A DNA stretch of 64,000 nucleotides, from contig JAQOTA010000015.1 in assembly GCA_029532415.1 (NCBI GenBank), positions 372,001-436,000 on the forward strand, written 5' to 3'. Below are positions 20,401 to 32,000 of the stretch, piece by piece. Made by a program: the position numbers and the translations under genes. Below the pieces are notes generated by a model, which saw only the letters and a program-made list of their open reading frames with translations, was not told where the DNA came from and ran no database searches. How positions within the stretch are numbered: position 1 is the first letter of the stretch; the number at the start of each line of letters is the position of its first letter. The stretch comes from Marasmius tenuissimus (taxonomy: Eukaryota > Basidiomycota > Agaricomycetes > Agaricales > Marasmiaceae).

Positions 20401-21170
20401 GATATCGGCGAGATGCGCTCTTGCAAGGTTGAGAAACAGGAAATAAGGCGATGGCGACCAAAGAGAAAACAACGTCGGAGTCAGATGCGGGGGCGATTCT
20501 GCTGTATTCGAACTTCAGAGTGGAAAAGGTTGGAAAATATGCATGATACGAACCTTGTACGCCGTGTGCGATTATGCCACCCAGTACCATTCATATCTTC
20601 AAGTTGTATCCGCAATTGAAAGATTGGACTGGAGGACACGTCAAAATGTCTACTTTGAAAATCCTACCGTAGCAGAAATACTCACCCAGATTGGGTTGGT
20701 GTATTGAGCCAGCATAGTTAAATGCACAGTGAGATGAAACTAAAACCTCACATATTGACTATAAGAGAATTCTTGTGTTCTTGTAGATGCTTGCTATAGG
20801 TGATAATCGAGTAGATTGTCCTGAAGCTTTGAGACGCAAAGTCTCCAGCTTTTATACAAGAGTCCTTGTCTATCTACAAGTCATAGAACATAGGTAAGTG
20901 AGAATATAGCATATGGTACATATTGCATATCAGTAAGCATAAGTGCTCGAAGAGCAGAGTGAGTAAGTAGGCATAGTCATACTAGCTTTCTATCTAAGTA
21001 ATCTAGAGAGAAAGCTCAGTCAGCTTTGAACGCTATTGGGTGCAAAGCTGAACCTTGTTATAAACCATAGAGATAAGGTGTGAGTACTGACTAACTACAG
21101 AGTCCGTCTGAGTAAGTACAGAATCTTTCATACGAGTGCAAGTGTCATAGTAAAGAGTCTATAAATAATA
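17431..21170. repeat. Degenerate duplicated spacer, first copy
   Basis: The part at about 18341-20640 is a diverged copy of about 39857-42160, collinear through several landmarks, such as CACGGATAGTAAA at the start and GCCTACAGGTGTTAT at 19202 and 40804. Many CTTACC, CTCACC and GTACCT words look like splice donors on the minus strand, so a minus-strand gene was probably once here. No intact frame is seen, and 20640-21170 holds nothing recognisable. Confidence 0.5.
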
Positions 21171-23849
21171 GACGCGTAAACAACACGTCAATAAAGTGTA
21201 TCACATGGTAGTCACATGTTCAACATGGTGCTCTAGGTTTCTCTCAATGCTCAAAAGGCGTTGGCCGGGTTGGCGAGTGAGAAATACTGTGATCGACGGG
21301 ATGGTCATCGTGGTTGTGGACGGAGTTTGAAAGACGCCGCACGCGGGCTTTGTGGAACCCAGACCCTGATCAGCCCAGCGCCGACCATTCAAGATACATG
21401 TTGATGATTCGGAGACCTTTCTTGTTCAATCTATAATCCAGCAATGATTTCGGCACCGATTGAAACATGGTCGATGGATGTTCATGATTTCATACATCTA
21501 CTCTAGTAATACTAGCCTACATGTTCGAGAAATGTTCAATGGGAAAGTGGTGAAGAACGGGCATGGGAGGTTTATACCATAACGAATTCTTTCCTGGTAT
21601 ACAAACGCAAGGGGAGATTTGATTCGAATGAGATGGGAGTAAGACGAAGGACGAAAGAAGCTGGGGCTAGGATGCAGGGCGGAGCAGCTCGATGCTGAGC
21701 GGGTATTCAAGGGACGTGCTATTGGATTTAGGTAGCAATGAACTTCTTTCATGTATGCTATGTGCTGTTTACGCTGTGTGTCGTATTTGCAGATATGCGC
21801 GTACCAAGCGGAGGATCGTCGGCTCTCTGTTGCCCAGGTGGTACTGGTAGGCCTTCAAAGCTTCGTCGCCGTCTGTATCTTCGATGGTGGCCAGTTGATC
21901 AGGACGACATCAGTGAGATCCCTTCCTAACTGGATGGTTATGGAATGGGTGTGAGCTGTTGTTCCGAGCGTGCTCGGACGTGTTTATGTAATCAATTCTG
22001 GAATATCGGGGGTAGCAAGGTCGACCTATAACCTGAAAACAACGACTGGTAATAAAGAGCAAAGGTTAAAATGCGTGGAGAGGTCAGCAGCAATAGGAAG
22101 CTTACCTCGCTGGCACCGGAACCTCTTCACTACTCAGCCAACGTGGGGTTTGGAAACATCGACTTCACCGCCAGAGAACCGAACAGTGGTTTTTTCCCGT
22201 GTTGGCGCCGTCGTTCCATCATCCGTAACAACAGGCGTCGTTGCTCCTGCTCCCGACACCCCCATGCACAGCTTCCACTTGTCAAATCCCTCCTTTTCGT
22301 CTTTGCTACCACCAACGCCAGCTACCGTCTCAATCCTCCCAGACCTATTCCGACATCCCTCACAAGTCCACTTACGCCTTTCGAGTATCCGGCTTGATCT
22401 AAAAGAGGCTGTTGATCAGAGAAAAAGGTCAAAGTCGGGGTAATTTTCGATCCACGATGAACGCACCATGAATATACTCGTACGCTTTCCCTCGAACATC
22501 AGTCAAATTTTTCATTCTTCCCGTCGTTGGAGGCCTTTAGTTGCAGCAAAATTTTGAGGCGCGGCCATAAGTCTGTTGTGGAAGAACCCATCTTCGACAT
22601 TTATGGGTTTCGAGTGCTTCTGGCGAGTCTACAGTTTCTCAGACGATGTCGAAAATCGAGCGTCGCTGGTCAATGTCCAAAATTTAAACTCCGCCAACCT
22701 CCCGGTTACCGGACCGACCTGAGGGTAGGCTCAAACGCAACTGACTCTTTGACGAGTACTTCCAGCATTGCATCGTCGTTCCTGTGTACTCCGTCCAGAG
22801 CTCTACCTGTCTTGTTTCCGAGTCTCGATTCTGCCCACAAAGTTTTCCAAAACCACCAATGATTTACTTTCATTGCGTATTCAGTGGATCCAACGCGAAT
22901 AAGCTTCCCACCAAATGGAAAAATTCCAAACATCGAATCAATGCTCGAGGCTCTCAATAAGCTCTCAAAAACTCACACATGGTGTGCGGACATTGTGGAT
23001 TCTACCCTCGTTTATCCTCCTCACCCCATCCAGTCACGATTTCTTTGACAACTTCTCTACGCGAATCTTCCGGGTCTGTAGGCATGAAGCAGAACTATGA
23101 GCTATGGTGGAGGCGTCGCAGGAATCGAGTTCGGGTTGAATCGCTGGTTGGCGAGAAAAATCGCTTCAAATGGTCAGTTCATGCCCTTCGAAAACTATTA
23201 TCAAGCCTCTCTCACTGTCGACATTACAATTACAGAAAATCGGCGGTTTGTGCTCCCATTGGGTAGTACCTTGACGGTGCATCCAACATTGTTACTCTCT
23301 TGCGCATGCTCTGCATTCAGGTCGTTTGTTTGTACTTGTAACGTCGACTCTCGATCCAAAGAACCTTGAACCAGGGTTCTCTTCTTCAGGGCTGGATGCC
23401 TGGTTCTTCGCCTCTTTCCCCGTCCAACTGAAGACACATCTCGTACCTTTCAACTCGAAGAGTCGAGCTGCGGCTGGTGGTTGTTATATGTCCGAATCGC
23501 AGTTTTCGGGGATGTGTGGTCAGTGCGTATTCGCCGTCAGTTCATCTTGGTCATTGTCTTTCTTGTAAGGTTCAGGGTACTTTAACTCCAAGGCCCCATA
23601 TAAGCTCTTCTCCCTCACAACCCGCGGGATGTCGAGGCAACAGATGTCTAGTCAGATTGGCAGGCCAAACACTTCACTTATCGAGTGAAGGATTACTTAG
23701 GCCAAAGCCCCTCGGAGCGATAGTCATTACTCCAAATGTTCGATCCTAACACGTTGGTTGTCATTCGGCACCTCAAGTATCACCGTTTCAAATCGTCTGT
23801 GGACGACTAGACGTATGCTAAGAACCTCGGTAAGGTCAGCTCGGACCTA
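21171..23849. repeat. Degenerate duplicated spacer, second block
   Basis: This corresponds to about 42310-43990 and, more weakly, to 50900-53500. Shared landmarks are GATGGTCATCGTGGTTGTGG (21301, 42354) and the GGTTACCGGACCGAC word at 22703 and 43761, related to 53195. Short frames on both strands do not persist between copies, so I call no gene. Confidence 0.5.
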
Positions 23850-24150
23850 TCCAGCCCATCCTGATCTCAATCTGATGCTTTCGGCAGCAAAATCTCTACG
23901 CCGATTCCTGAGTTGAAATCAGACTCTGTTGCACTTCGAGGTATGTGAAGCTCTATCTGTCTGTAACATCCCAGGGCGCTGAACTGAGCTACCCACACAG
24001 CTGCAACTAGGCCGATAGAGCTCACAGTCCGCGTAAATTGATGGTTCTGGGATGCAGGTTGACAGGGTCAGTTTTGATCTCGTTGGTTTAACCTGGTCTA
24101 AGTCCCTTATTGCTAAAACCGACGTTTACATCCGACCCGTACCAAGCTCA
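23850..24150 (+). repeat. Dispersed repeat, copy 2
   Basis: Partner of 17125-17430; see that entry for the shared words. Confidence 0.65.
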
Positions 24151-26690
24151 AGTGCACCTTGGCTACAAGAGAGCAAAAGTCGTGCTGGCCGACGTGAAGG
24201 GAACTTGGGAGGGTACAGCTAGGATTTTGAGGGTGGCGGTCGATGCTAGATCTGGAGGGAAAGCATCGACTCGGGCTCTATCATGATACAAGGCAGAAGA
24301 TATCCGTGCGTCGGAGTATCCAGTGATTATGCTCCCACAGATTACTATGATGTTGCATTCTTGATCGCCATAGCGGCGCCTTAAAAAGCTTGCGTCAAGG
24401 GTGGCTATAGCTCGTATGAATGTGTTAGACCGCAAGCCTTCGAGTGGTTCGGTTACCTTGACCCGTTCGATATATAAAGGCGACGTTATTCTTGGTAGTA
24501 ACAACCCCACAACATGAACTTTCATAAACATTCTCGGGGAAAATGTCAGACGAAAGTCGCTAGAGGTGCCTTGGTAGCTGCAGTCAGGAACAAAGCAGTC
24601 CCTCCGATCCAACTCCTTCCACATTTTCAGTCTATTACGCGAGACCAGCTTCCTGGAGGCAACAGACTGACAATGCCAGAGCCTGTACTGTCGACTCGTA
24701 CATGAACGTTGTCTTTAATAAACCCCCAATCCGAAACACAGATCAAGCTTATAGGGGTAGGCCGGAGGGTGAGCCTGATGTTTTTGCAAGAAAGAACAAA
24801 TAACACGCACTCCCGTTCACAAGCCTAAACATCTCGCGACCACCTCGAAGATGTACGTATCCCCGGCTCCACGCCAAGAATTCCTGTGCCTCTTGACGAC
24901 ACGGTACACGAAAGTCACAACTATTCCTCGCCAGTACTTGCAGTCAACGAGCGGCGACACGTTCAAGTCGCTCAAGGTGAACTCCGATCAAGGGGTTTAC
25001 ACTTCTAGGTTCATCCCGGATCCCTTTGATGCCGAGGGACTGGAGAGCTTACAACCGATATGAAGGTGACGCTGGACGAACAGTGAGACAATTGGCTTGC
25101 CGGCGTTATGTGTCTGTCTGCATATAACTGGATTAGATCCAAGGAAAGCATATCTATGGCTCCTAAAAACTCGAATGAAGTGTAGAAGGTGAAGGTGAAA
25201 ACGGTACTGATCACCCCGGCTGTTGGGAAAAAAATTGACACTCGATTTGAACATCGTCGCTGGGATTGTTCCTTTGAGCAGTGGCTGATATTAAGCTTTG
25301 CTTTAGCTGAACTGGGGTATCTTGAGGTCCTTCGTACGGTGCGCGAAGTTTGATTTTCTAGTCTCCTGAGCTTTAGAGGAAGTACTACTGGGTCGGTACG
25401 TAGACCGGTAAACTCTGACCTACTCAACCTCCCTGTTCTCCCCGGCGATCTCATCGACTCCTCGCCCTATATCCAGCCCCCAATCTACGGTTAAAAAAAT
25501 CCAGCATACTTTTTTTTTTCAATGCTAAGCAGCAGCACTGGCAAAGATTACCATCCACCTAGAGTAGCACATCAGCCTTTTGGACGATGATATGCGGAGT
25601 CATGCCAGAAAAATTTGTGCGGCATGGGCCCCCTGTCCAGACCTGTGAATGCCCACCCCCAAGTAGCGCAGGCTAAGAGTTGATCTGTTTTGATAGTAAA
25701 TTAAAGTCAGGGTGTAAGGAGCCGCCGCCGATGAACTCGGTTGGAGGTCCAACTCGACTGACTTCGAATACGTCTCTGGATTCGGGGCTCCTCTAGTAGT
25801 GCCAGCCGTGGGAAAAGTGAGGTTGAACGTTTGAGCTCCGGACGCCGAGAGGAAAAGCTATAGAGTGTGCACGACCTTTTAAGGTTTCTCAGTTTGATTT
25901 GTGGGTTGATGTAGGATCCAGATATGACGACGGGCCAAGCATTCACGTTCAGCATCAAGATTGACGCTCGCAGGTTGAAGGAACAGCTACGCTGAAAGCA
26001 GAAAGATTGACGGTAAGTATCTTCAGCGCAAGGCAAAGCTGAACCAGACGTACCGTGACTGGCAGCTATGTCTGAATTCCAATTATCAAGCGAGTTATGT
26101 CCTGATACTCACTCTCAGTACCACAAATGGGGCTGAAAGCCTTCCAATAGACGGCTAAAACCGTGTTGGTTACGTACCTCTTTACCCTTGAAAGTCAAGA
26201 AGGTCATTCGGATCCTGAAAAACGCGAATTGGGAGCGTGAGCCTCAAATGAGCCCAGGACTGGTACCAATTACACACCGCCGACTCACTAATCAATATTT
26301 GACCCAATGCAAAAAGTATAGGGTTTGTTGTGGCAGGACGGTAAATGTTGCCTACTTGAGGAAGGAAAAGGGGGACATGTTGTACTTGCCCGTGGTGGTT
26401 CGAGTACAAGTTGAGACAATGACATGGGCGCTAATGTGCGCCTTACGCAAAATTCTGACTCTGTTCCGGCCGGATCCCGATCAATGCTCTTTGTTTCACG
26501 ACGCCCACCACTCCGAGGCTCGACACGACTCCGTCTGCACTCTCTGCACACTTTCAAAGTTGTTCTCGCATCGATTAGAGTCCAACCAACAACATACCCA
26601 ATATATCACGGATAATGGCTACGAATCAGGTGGTTATGGGAAATTGGGCGTCAATGGAAGCTCAAGAGGGCGTTTATCGTAGCAGTGAGT
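24151..26690. other. Spacer before gene copy 1
   Basis: A TATATAAA box at 24471-24478 precedes a 63-codon open frame (24514-24705), which I do not accept as a gene without transcript support. The 26090-26620 part is homologous to 35860-36640, 46420-47150 and 55080-55400, upstream of the other three gene copies, so it belongs to the duplicated unit. Minus-strand donor-like GTACGT/GTGAGT words occur near 26095 and 26170. Confidence 0.4.
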
Positions 26691-26807
26691 GGCTATGTCG
26701 GGACCCGATCGCGTTTGTGACAGAATTTTATATTGAGAACAACACCATTAGGTCGGGCTCTTGAGCGCTCTGTGGTCGTAGTACGGCGGAGGTCTAAAAG
26801 AGGAATT

Positions 26808-26825
26808 GCTGTCGAACGAGACAGC
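26808..26825. promoter_or_regulatory. Conserved palindrome upstream of gene copy 1
   Basis: GCTGTCGAACGAGACAGC is a perfect 6-bp inverted repeat around 6 nt, preceded by GGTCTAAAAG. The same block occurs at equal position upstream of all four gene copies, here 131 nt before the ATG. It is a candidate regulator-binding site next to a TATA-like core. Confidence 0.5.
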
Positions 26826-26955
26826 GTGGACATCGCATGTTCTGATCACAGCCTGGGTGTGAACCGCCCATGGGGCTTCATCTGGGTTGTTTTCCTACCA
26901 CCGCCTTCTCCCACCTCCATCCTCGCATTCAACGTATCGACAGCTTACCATCCCA

Positions 26956-29092
26956 ATGCTTTCCCACTTCTTCCAAAACGCACGCAATTTTCGGATCACC
27001 GGCGGAAGCTTCGTCCAGGTTCAGGGAGACCAAGTCAACAACACCACAACGATAGTCCAATCAAAGGAGAAGGAACGCACAGATTTTGACGAGGTAAGTG
27101 CCAGGATTGTGCGCGAGGGTTAGAGCCTGACTATTCCCTAGTACTTTGATGTGAAGCGCGGCGCTATCTACAGAGTGAGGGAGAATGGGACCTATAGATA
27201 TCCACGACGATGGGACTATGAAAACCGCGAGTGGAATGGAAGGGGACTCCGAGCTGATAAGACTATACATGCGGCGGAGCTTGTGGATAGACCAGGCAAA
27301 ATATTCACGGTGGTGGAATACAGTGGCCCAGAGGCGAAGAAGGTACGCCAGGAATCGACTCACCATTTCTCCGTCAAGTGCTAACACTTTCTCTAGGCTT
27401 TTGAAACGGATTTTGCTATGCTGATGAGCGAGCTGTACGTTTCAGTTATCCTCTCGTTGCAAGGATGCTCAAGTCGCTTTAGGACATCAAACAGACCTCA
27501 AATGTACGGCTACAACCTGTCAGCGATCCCATCAATACTATTATACAATGGTACGTACTGATTAGATGCCAAAGAATGAGTTTTGCTGAATTGCTCCTTC
27601 AGAACTGGTGCCGGCTGCGCAGGTGAATGCAGGGATTGTGGGAAAGATGTATCTCTATAGTTTAGTTGTAAGTAGTCAGTATAATATTCGGATACAGTTG
27701 AATAAAATGATTACAGGGGCAGTTGCGTTGCGAGTTGGGAGAGTTGTGGTTGGATCCGGGGAGGGGAGTGTTTTGCCGTGGTCTATCAGGGCCATATCTC
27801 AATCCTGTTTATATGATTTTTAGCGATGAGCTGCCTCTGAACGCAGAACTCATTCAAGAAGACGTTCTGTTGCGCTTCTTGGCGAGCCTCAAGTCAAAAG
27901 AAGTCGATGACGTTGTCGTCCGTGGAGTCGTTTCTTCGGGTGCCTCGAATGTTGTACCTGAACGAGTTCCTCGGCCGACGGTCATTTCGACATTGACAAA
28001 CACCCCCATCGCCGTCGCAAACAACGCCTGGAGGAGCTTTTCAAATAGTCTTTCGGAACGAAAACTGCTGGGAAATGGGCTGACCAGGTGGGTTTTAAAA
28101 AAACCATCCACTTCTTTCATCTAACACCTCGAGTAGATTCACACTTGCTGATGGAGGCTTGGTGTGGTTGCAGTGGAATTGGGATGCACAGTGGGCGTGG
28201 ATGGTCCAAGCCTGGAGTGTTTTTGGTGCCTGTGGAATCTCTTTGGACAAGGATCTAAGTGTTTACAGTGCGTTATTGTTTTCCACTCCCCTTCCATCTT
28301 CTAACATCTCTCAGAGCTTGTCTACCATTCTGCCTCGTTGGAAGGCGATCTTTCATACTCCGAAGCCCGCCAACAATTCCAACAACGTACCTACCTTTTT
28401 GTCCGATCACCTCCTCCTGACTGTGACGATGGCTGGACCTCTTCTGTTCATTTCTGGTCCTTTGATGAAGACGGCCACTCCCCGCTCTCAGACGATCTCT
28501 GCCACGACTTTGGCCTTCCGACGGAGCTTGAACTCCCTCAATGGTTCCGCTCACTCTCTTGGTCCAATGATGCCTACAGCCGCCTCCACCAATATCAACT
28601 CCTTCGAGGTTTTGACCCATCCACCACTGACTTTGCTCAATTTCTCGGATTCGATGAAAACACCTACCGACCTCTGAGCAACTCGGATCGCTTTGCGCAG
28701 CTCAATCAAGGCTTGTTCCATCCGTTCCTTCCCTTTGCCGTCATCTGATATCCTCCGACTCTCTTGTTGGCAGAACCTCCCCTCGAGGACGGACCCTTGA
28801 TGTTGACGGCAGACATCTTAACGATAGAAGATCCCACCACAGCTCACCCGACTCAACTCACTCACGTTTTAGAACCAACCACAGCTGATTTTATTCGACA
28901 TACCGGAGTTAGTGATCATGCCTTCCAGCCCGTGAGCGACCTGAATCGGTTTGAACACATCCAACAAGGTCTGCTTCATCTACCGTCCCCATGTGAATCT
29001 CTCTAAATCCCTCTTTGGCAGAGTCTGAATGCGAATCTCTAGCGTCCACTGGGTCGAAAAGTACGAAACTCACTTCATACCTCTCGCTCTAG
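26956..29092 (+). CDS. Uncharacterised agaricomycete family protein, copy 1 (intact)
   Basis: Exons 26956-27093, 27142-27342, 27397-27434, 27483-27550, 27603-27667, 27717-28087, 28137-28267, 28315-28710, 28774-28968 and 29022-29092 give 557 residues with consistent phases. The order of blocks matches a family common in agaricomycetes: an N-terminal SF/HFFQNARNF-ITGGSF-VQGDQ motif, a KRG...AELVDRPGK-FTVVEY segment, a short FETDFAMLMSEL...MYGYN...ELVPAAQ stretch weakly recalling a protein-kinase N-lobe and hinge, then ELWLDPGRGVFCRG, WNWDAQWAWMVQAW, VHFWSFDEDGH and a Thr/Ser-rich tail. Intron 8 (28711-28773) has a GC donor (AAG/GCTTGT). Function is unknown; the family is multi-copy and soluble-looking, with no signal peptide or membrane segment. 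Confidence 0.8.
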
Positions 29093-32000
29093 CCTATCTC
29101 ACTCCACTATCATTAGCAAACGCAGCCAGCCCTCATTCCGCCGGGTTCTTATCTGCCCTACTCTCCCCCCTCTCGTCCACACTCTCGAATGATTCTGACA
29201 TTCTCGCTATTAGCTTTTAGCTTCGGGCATCATTATTACCTATGTTTTTAACAGGCATTCTATCGCTCATATCGATAGCCACGTTCGCTCTGTTCGTGTA
29301 CTGTATTCTTTTTGAAAATATTATACAAGACTCGACCGACTGGCAGGGTACAATACTCCAATTACGTCAAGTACGATTGACCATCACTCCCACCCCAATA
29401 CCCGTCATCTCCAGTGATATGCTCCAAGCAACCTCTGAGTAGGTGGGGTCTTCGCCTTGATATTCTCGAGCACGGCTGAATCCCGGTCGTATCTTGGGTT
29501 CAATCACGCACCATTATACTCGAGTTTGAGTATTCGTGCCGCTTCCTAGCTATCTTTGGAGGGCCTTTCATGGGCGTGGGACAATGGATCGGATGATGGC
29601 TCATTCGATTGATGGTTCACTACGGCTGCCTTTCTCATTTCCCGGGCCGACAAAACTGCACCCAAATTATGAGTACCCAAGCCAATGGATTGTATTGGGA
29701 CGTACGAATACTCACCTCTCAACGGCACACATGGTCCATGACCCTCCTGAAAGTTTCCTTTCCTGCGTCTTGAGATCCTATCGTTACTGTCCATCCAGGT
29801 CCGTCTATTTCTCGATGTGAATCATGTATAATCCAGGCATAATTAGCTTGAGCGGAGTAATTTCGTCACTGGACAACGAGCGTGAGGAGATCCCATTCAA
29901 TGAATGAATGTACAGTTGAGCAGCTCTGGAAAAGGTCAACGTCTGAGAAGCGAAATTGAACAGAGGGAAAGTATACGGCCGTCGGCAGGAAAATAACTTT
30001 CTTCGGAACACAAAATCGTGTCGGGGCCCATTTACACTGATTACTCCATCTTTTTCGTCTCCTTCCGTCTAGATTTGTCGAGAATATCTTCACCCACGAA
30101 GCTGGAGGCGTAAGGATAATCTGTAACGATATCAGCCCAGCTAATCTGACCAGTCAGTAGTGGCTGTATGACATGGACCGAGCGAAACGTACACTGTTGT
30201 AGGTGTCGAGGCCATGGTGATAGCAGTCTGCTGGCACCAACATACCCTCACCGACAGCTTCTCATTCACGTTCACAGCAGCTTCCGAAACGTCGCTTCAA
30301 AAGAATTCGAGTCCCGAATAGAACGTGTCCCAAGTCTAGAAACGTATAACAGATTCAAAGTCGAGAGTAGATTAGGGAATGAAGCAGACGTACTTGCATG
30401 ATATTCACAGCTCGTCTCGCTGAACCAAGACCCGAGACCTGATACCTGTCATCCTTGTCGGAACTCGGATAGGCATAATCGACGCTTCGTGAAGCCCGTA
30501 GACATGGATCCATGGCGGAGAGTAGCACGTTATGGATGCCAGAGTTGTGGTCTGAACGGATCTGCCTGAACGAGTGGAAATTAGATGAGAAGCGAGAAGA
30601 TATTGATTCCTCGGGAGCATATAAGCATTTTGTTGTCTATCCATATTGAATGTGGCCCAATATTGCAGAAGGTTCTGGAGAGCTCGGGATTGCGTGAGCC
30701 TGGTCGAGGTCAGATATTTTTTTGCTTTTGATACCGTACGAGGGTTTGGTGGCGTTGATCAAGCACTTGATTTGAGTAAGAATAAGAATTGATTGGGCCA
30801 CGGTACCACAGAGAAACATACCGACCTCGAAATAAACTTGGTTGGTCGAGAGGGTTGTGGAGTAAGAGGCGTACGACGGGCGCTAGTTTGATGTCACCCT
30901 TTCTCTCGAACCACGATCACGACAAAGGCGATTCCCTTTTCCACCTTTATGAATATGGTTGCACGGTCGGTTCTACTGAAGGCTGTGAATACTCTGCATT
31001 CTTTGTTGCTCACGGCCTGACTCTGCAGGATTTCACCGAGATTCATACTATCTTTGGAAATGACCGAACTTTGGCCTCATCGAATCAACTAAAATGGACA
31101 TAGAAGTCGTGAAGGGTATGTCCATGAAACTCCTCAGAACATGGGGCCATTTACCCTCGAGTAATTGATAGATGATTTGCGCACTGCACCCAAACCATTC
31201 ACGAACACCGGTCAAGGAGGAGACAAGTTCAAACTCCGATCCCGAATAGGCCAGATTCACGGCGAGACAGAGCTCGGTAGGAGTGTCGCGGTTAGGTCTG
31301 GAGAGAAAGGAGCAGAGCATGGACTTGTTGGAGCTTCCCGTTGCCTGGACGCTGCATCTCGTTGACAAGATGTGTCAATGAAGACAACAAAGACCGGGTT
31401 GAGGTTGATGACTCCCGAGGACGTGGACTCACCAAGCCTCGACCCTGACCTTCTCAGTTTCTTGTGATACAGGGCGTCGTGGAAAGGAAGGAAGCCCGGT
31501 AAGTTGCACATTCGTTTCCTAGCTTCCAATGTCATACTGACATCGTACGCTACTCTCTCCTGCATAGAAACGTCTTGAGAAGTCTTCATCCTTCGTGCAC
31601 CAACAACATCTTGGTGCCTGGCAAAAGGTCTGGTTCTCGCCTTACCGCAAGTCGATTGGAGGTCTCATAGGCCAGCGGATGATTGAGCTGCGGCGGCCTG
31701 GAGAGAGAAAGGAGGTCGGGATCCAGAGACTCATAGTAAGCTTGCCGATTCCTCTTCCTCCTTCCACTTTTATTCTCCTTTCACATCTATCTCTGTTTCA
31801 TCCGTCATTCTCGTTGCTCACCAGCACCACTACTTGCCCTTTCAAAGGCATTTTTATCTCTTCTCGAACCCGTGTTTCGGAGCCTCGAGTTTGACTAACC
31901 TTGTCTACATCGTATAGGGTGATCAGTGCCCACGTGCCTAGCCCTTCCACTCCTCTCAGTTTTTTCTCCTCCGCCATCGATCCCTCTCGCTCTTGTCGGT

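Noticed and set aside
26182..26409. Short frames before each gene copy as conserved small proteins
   Set aside because: The DNA is duplicated, but the frame shifts between copies, so the conservation is not at protein level.
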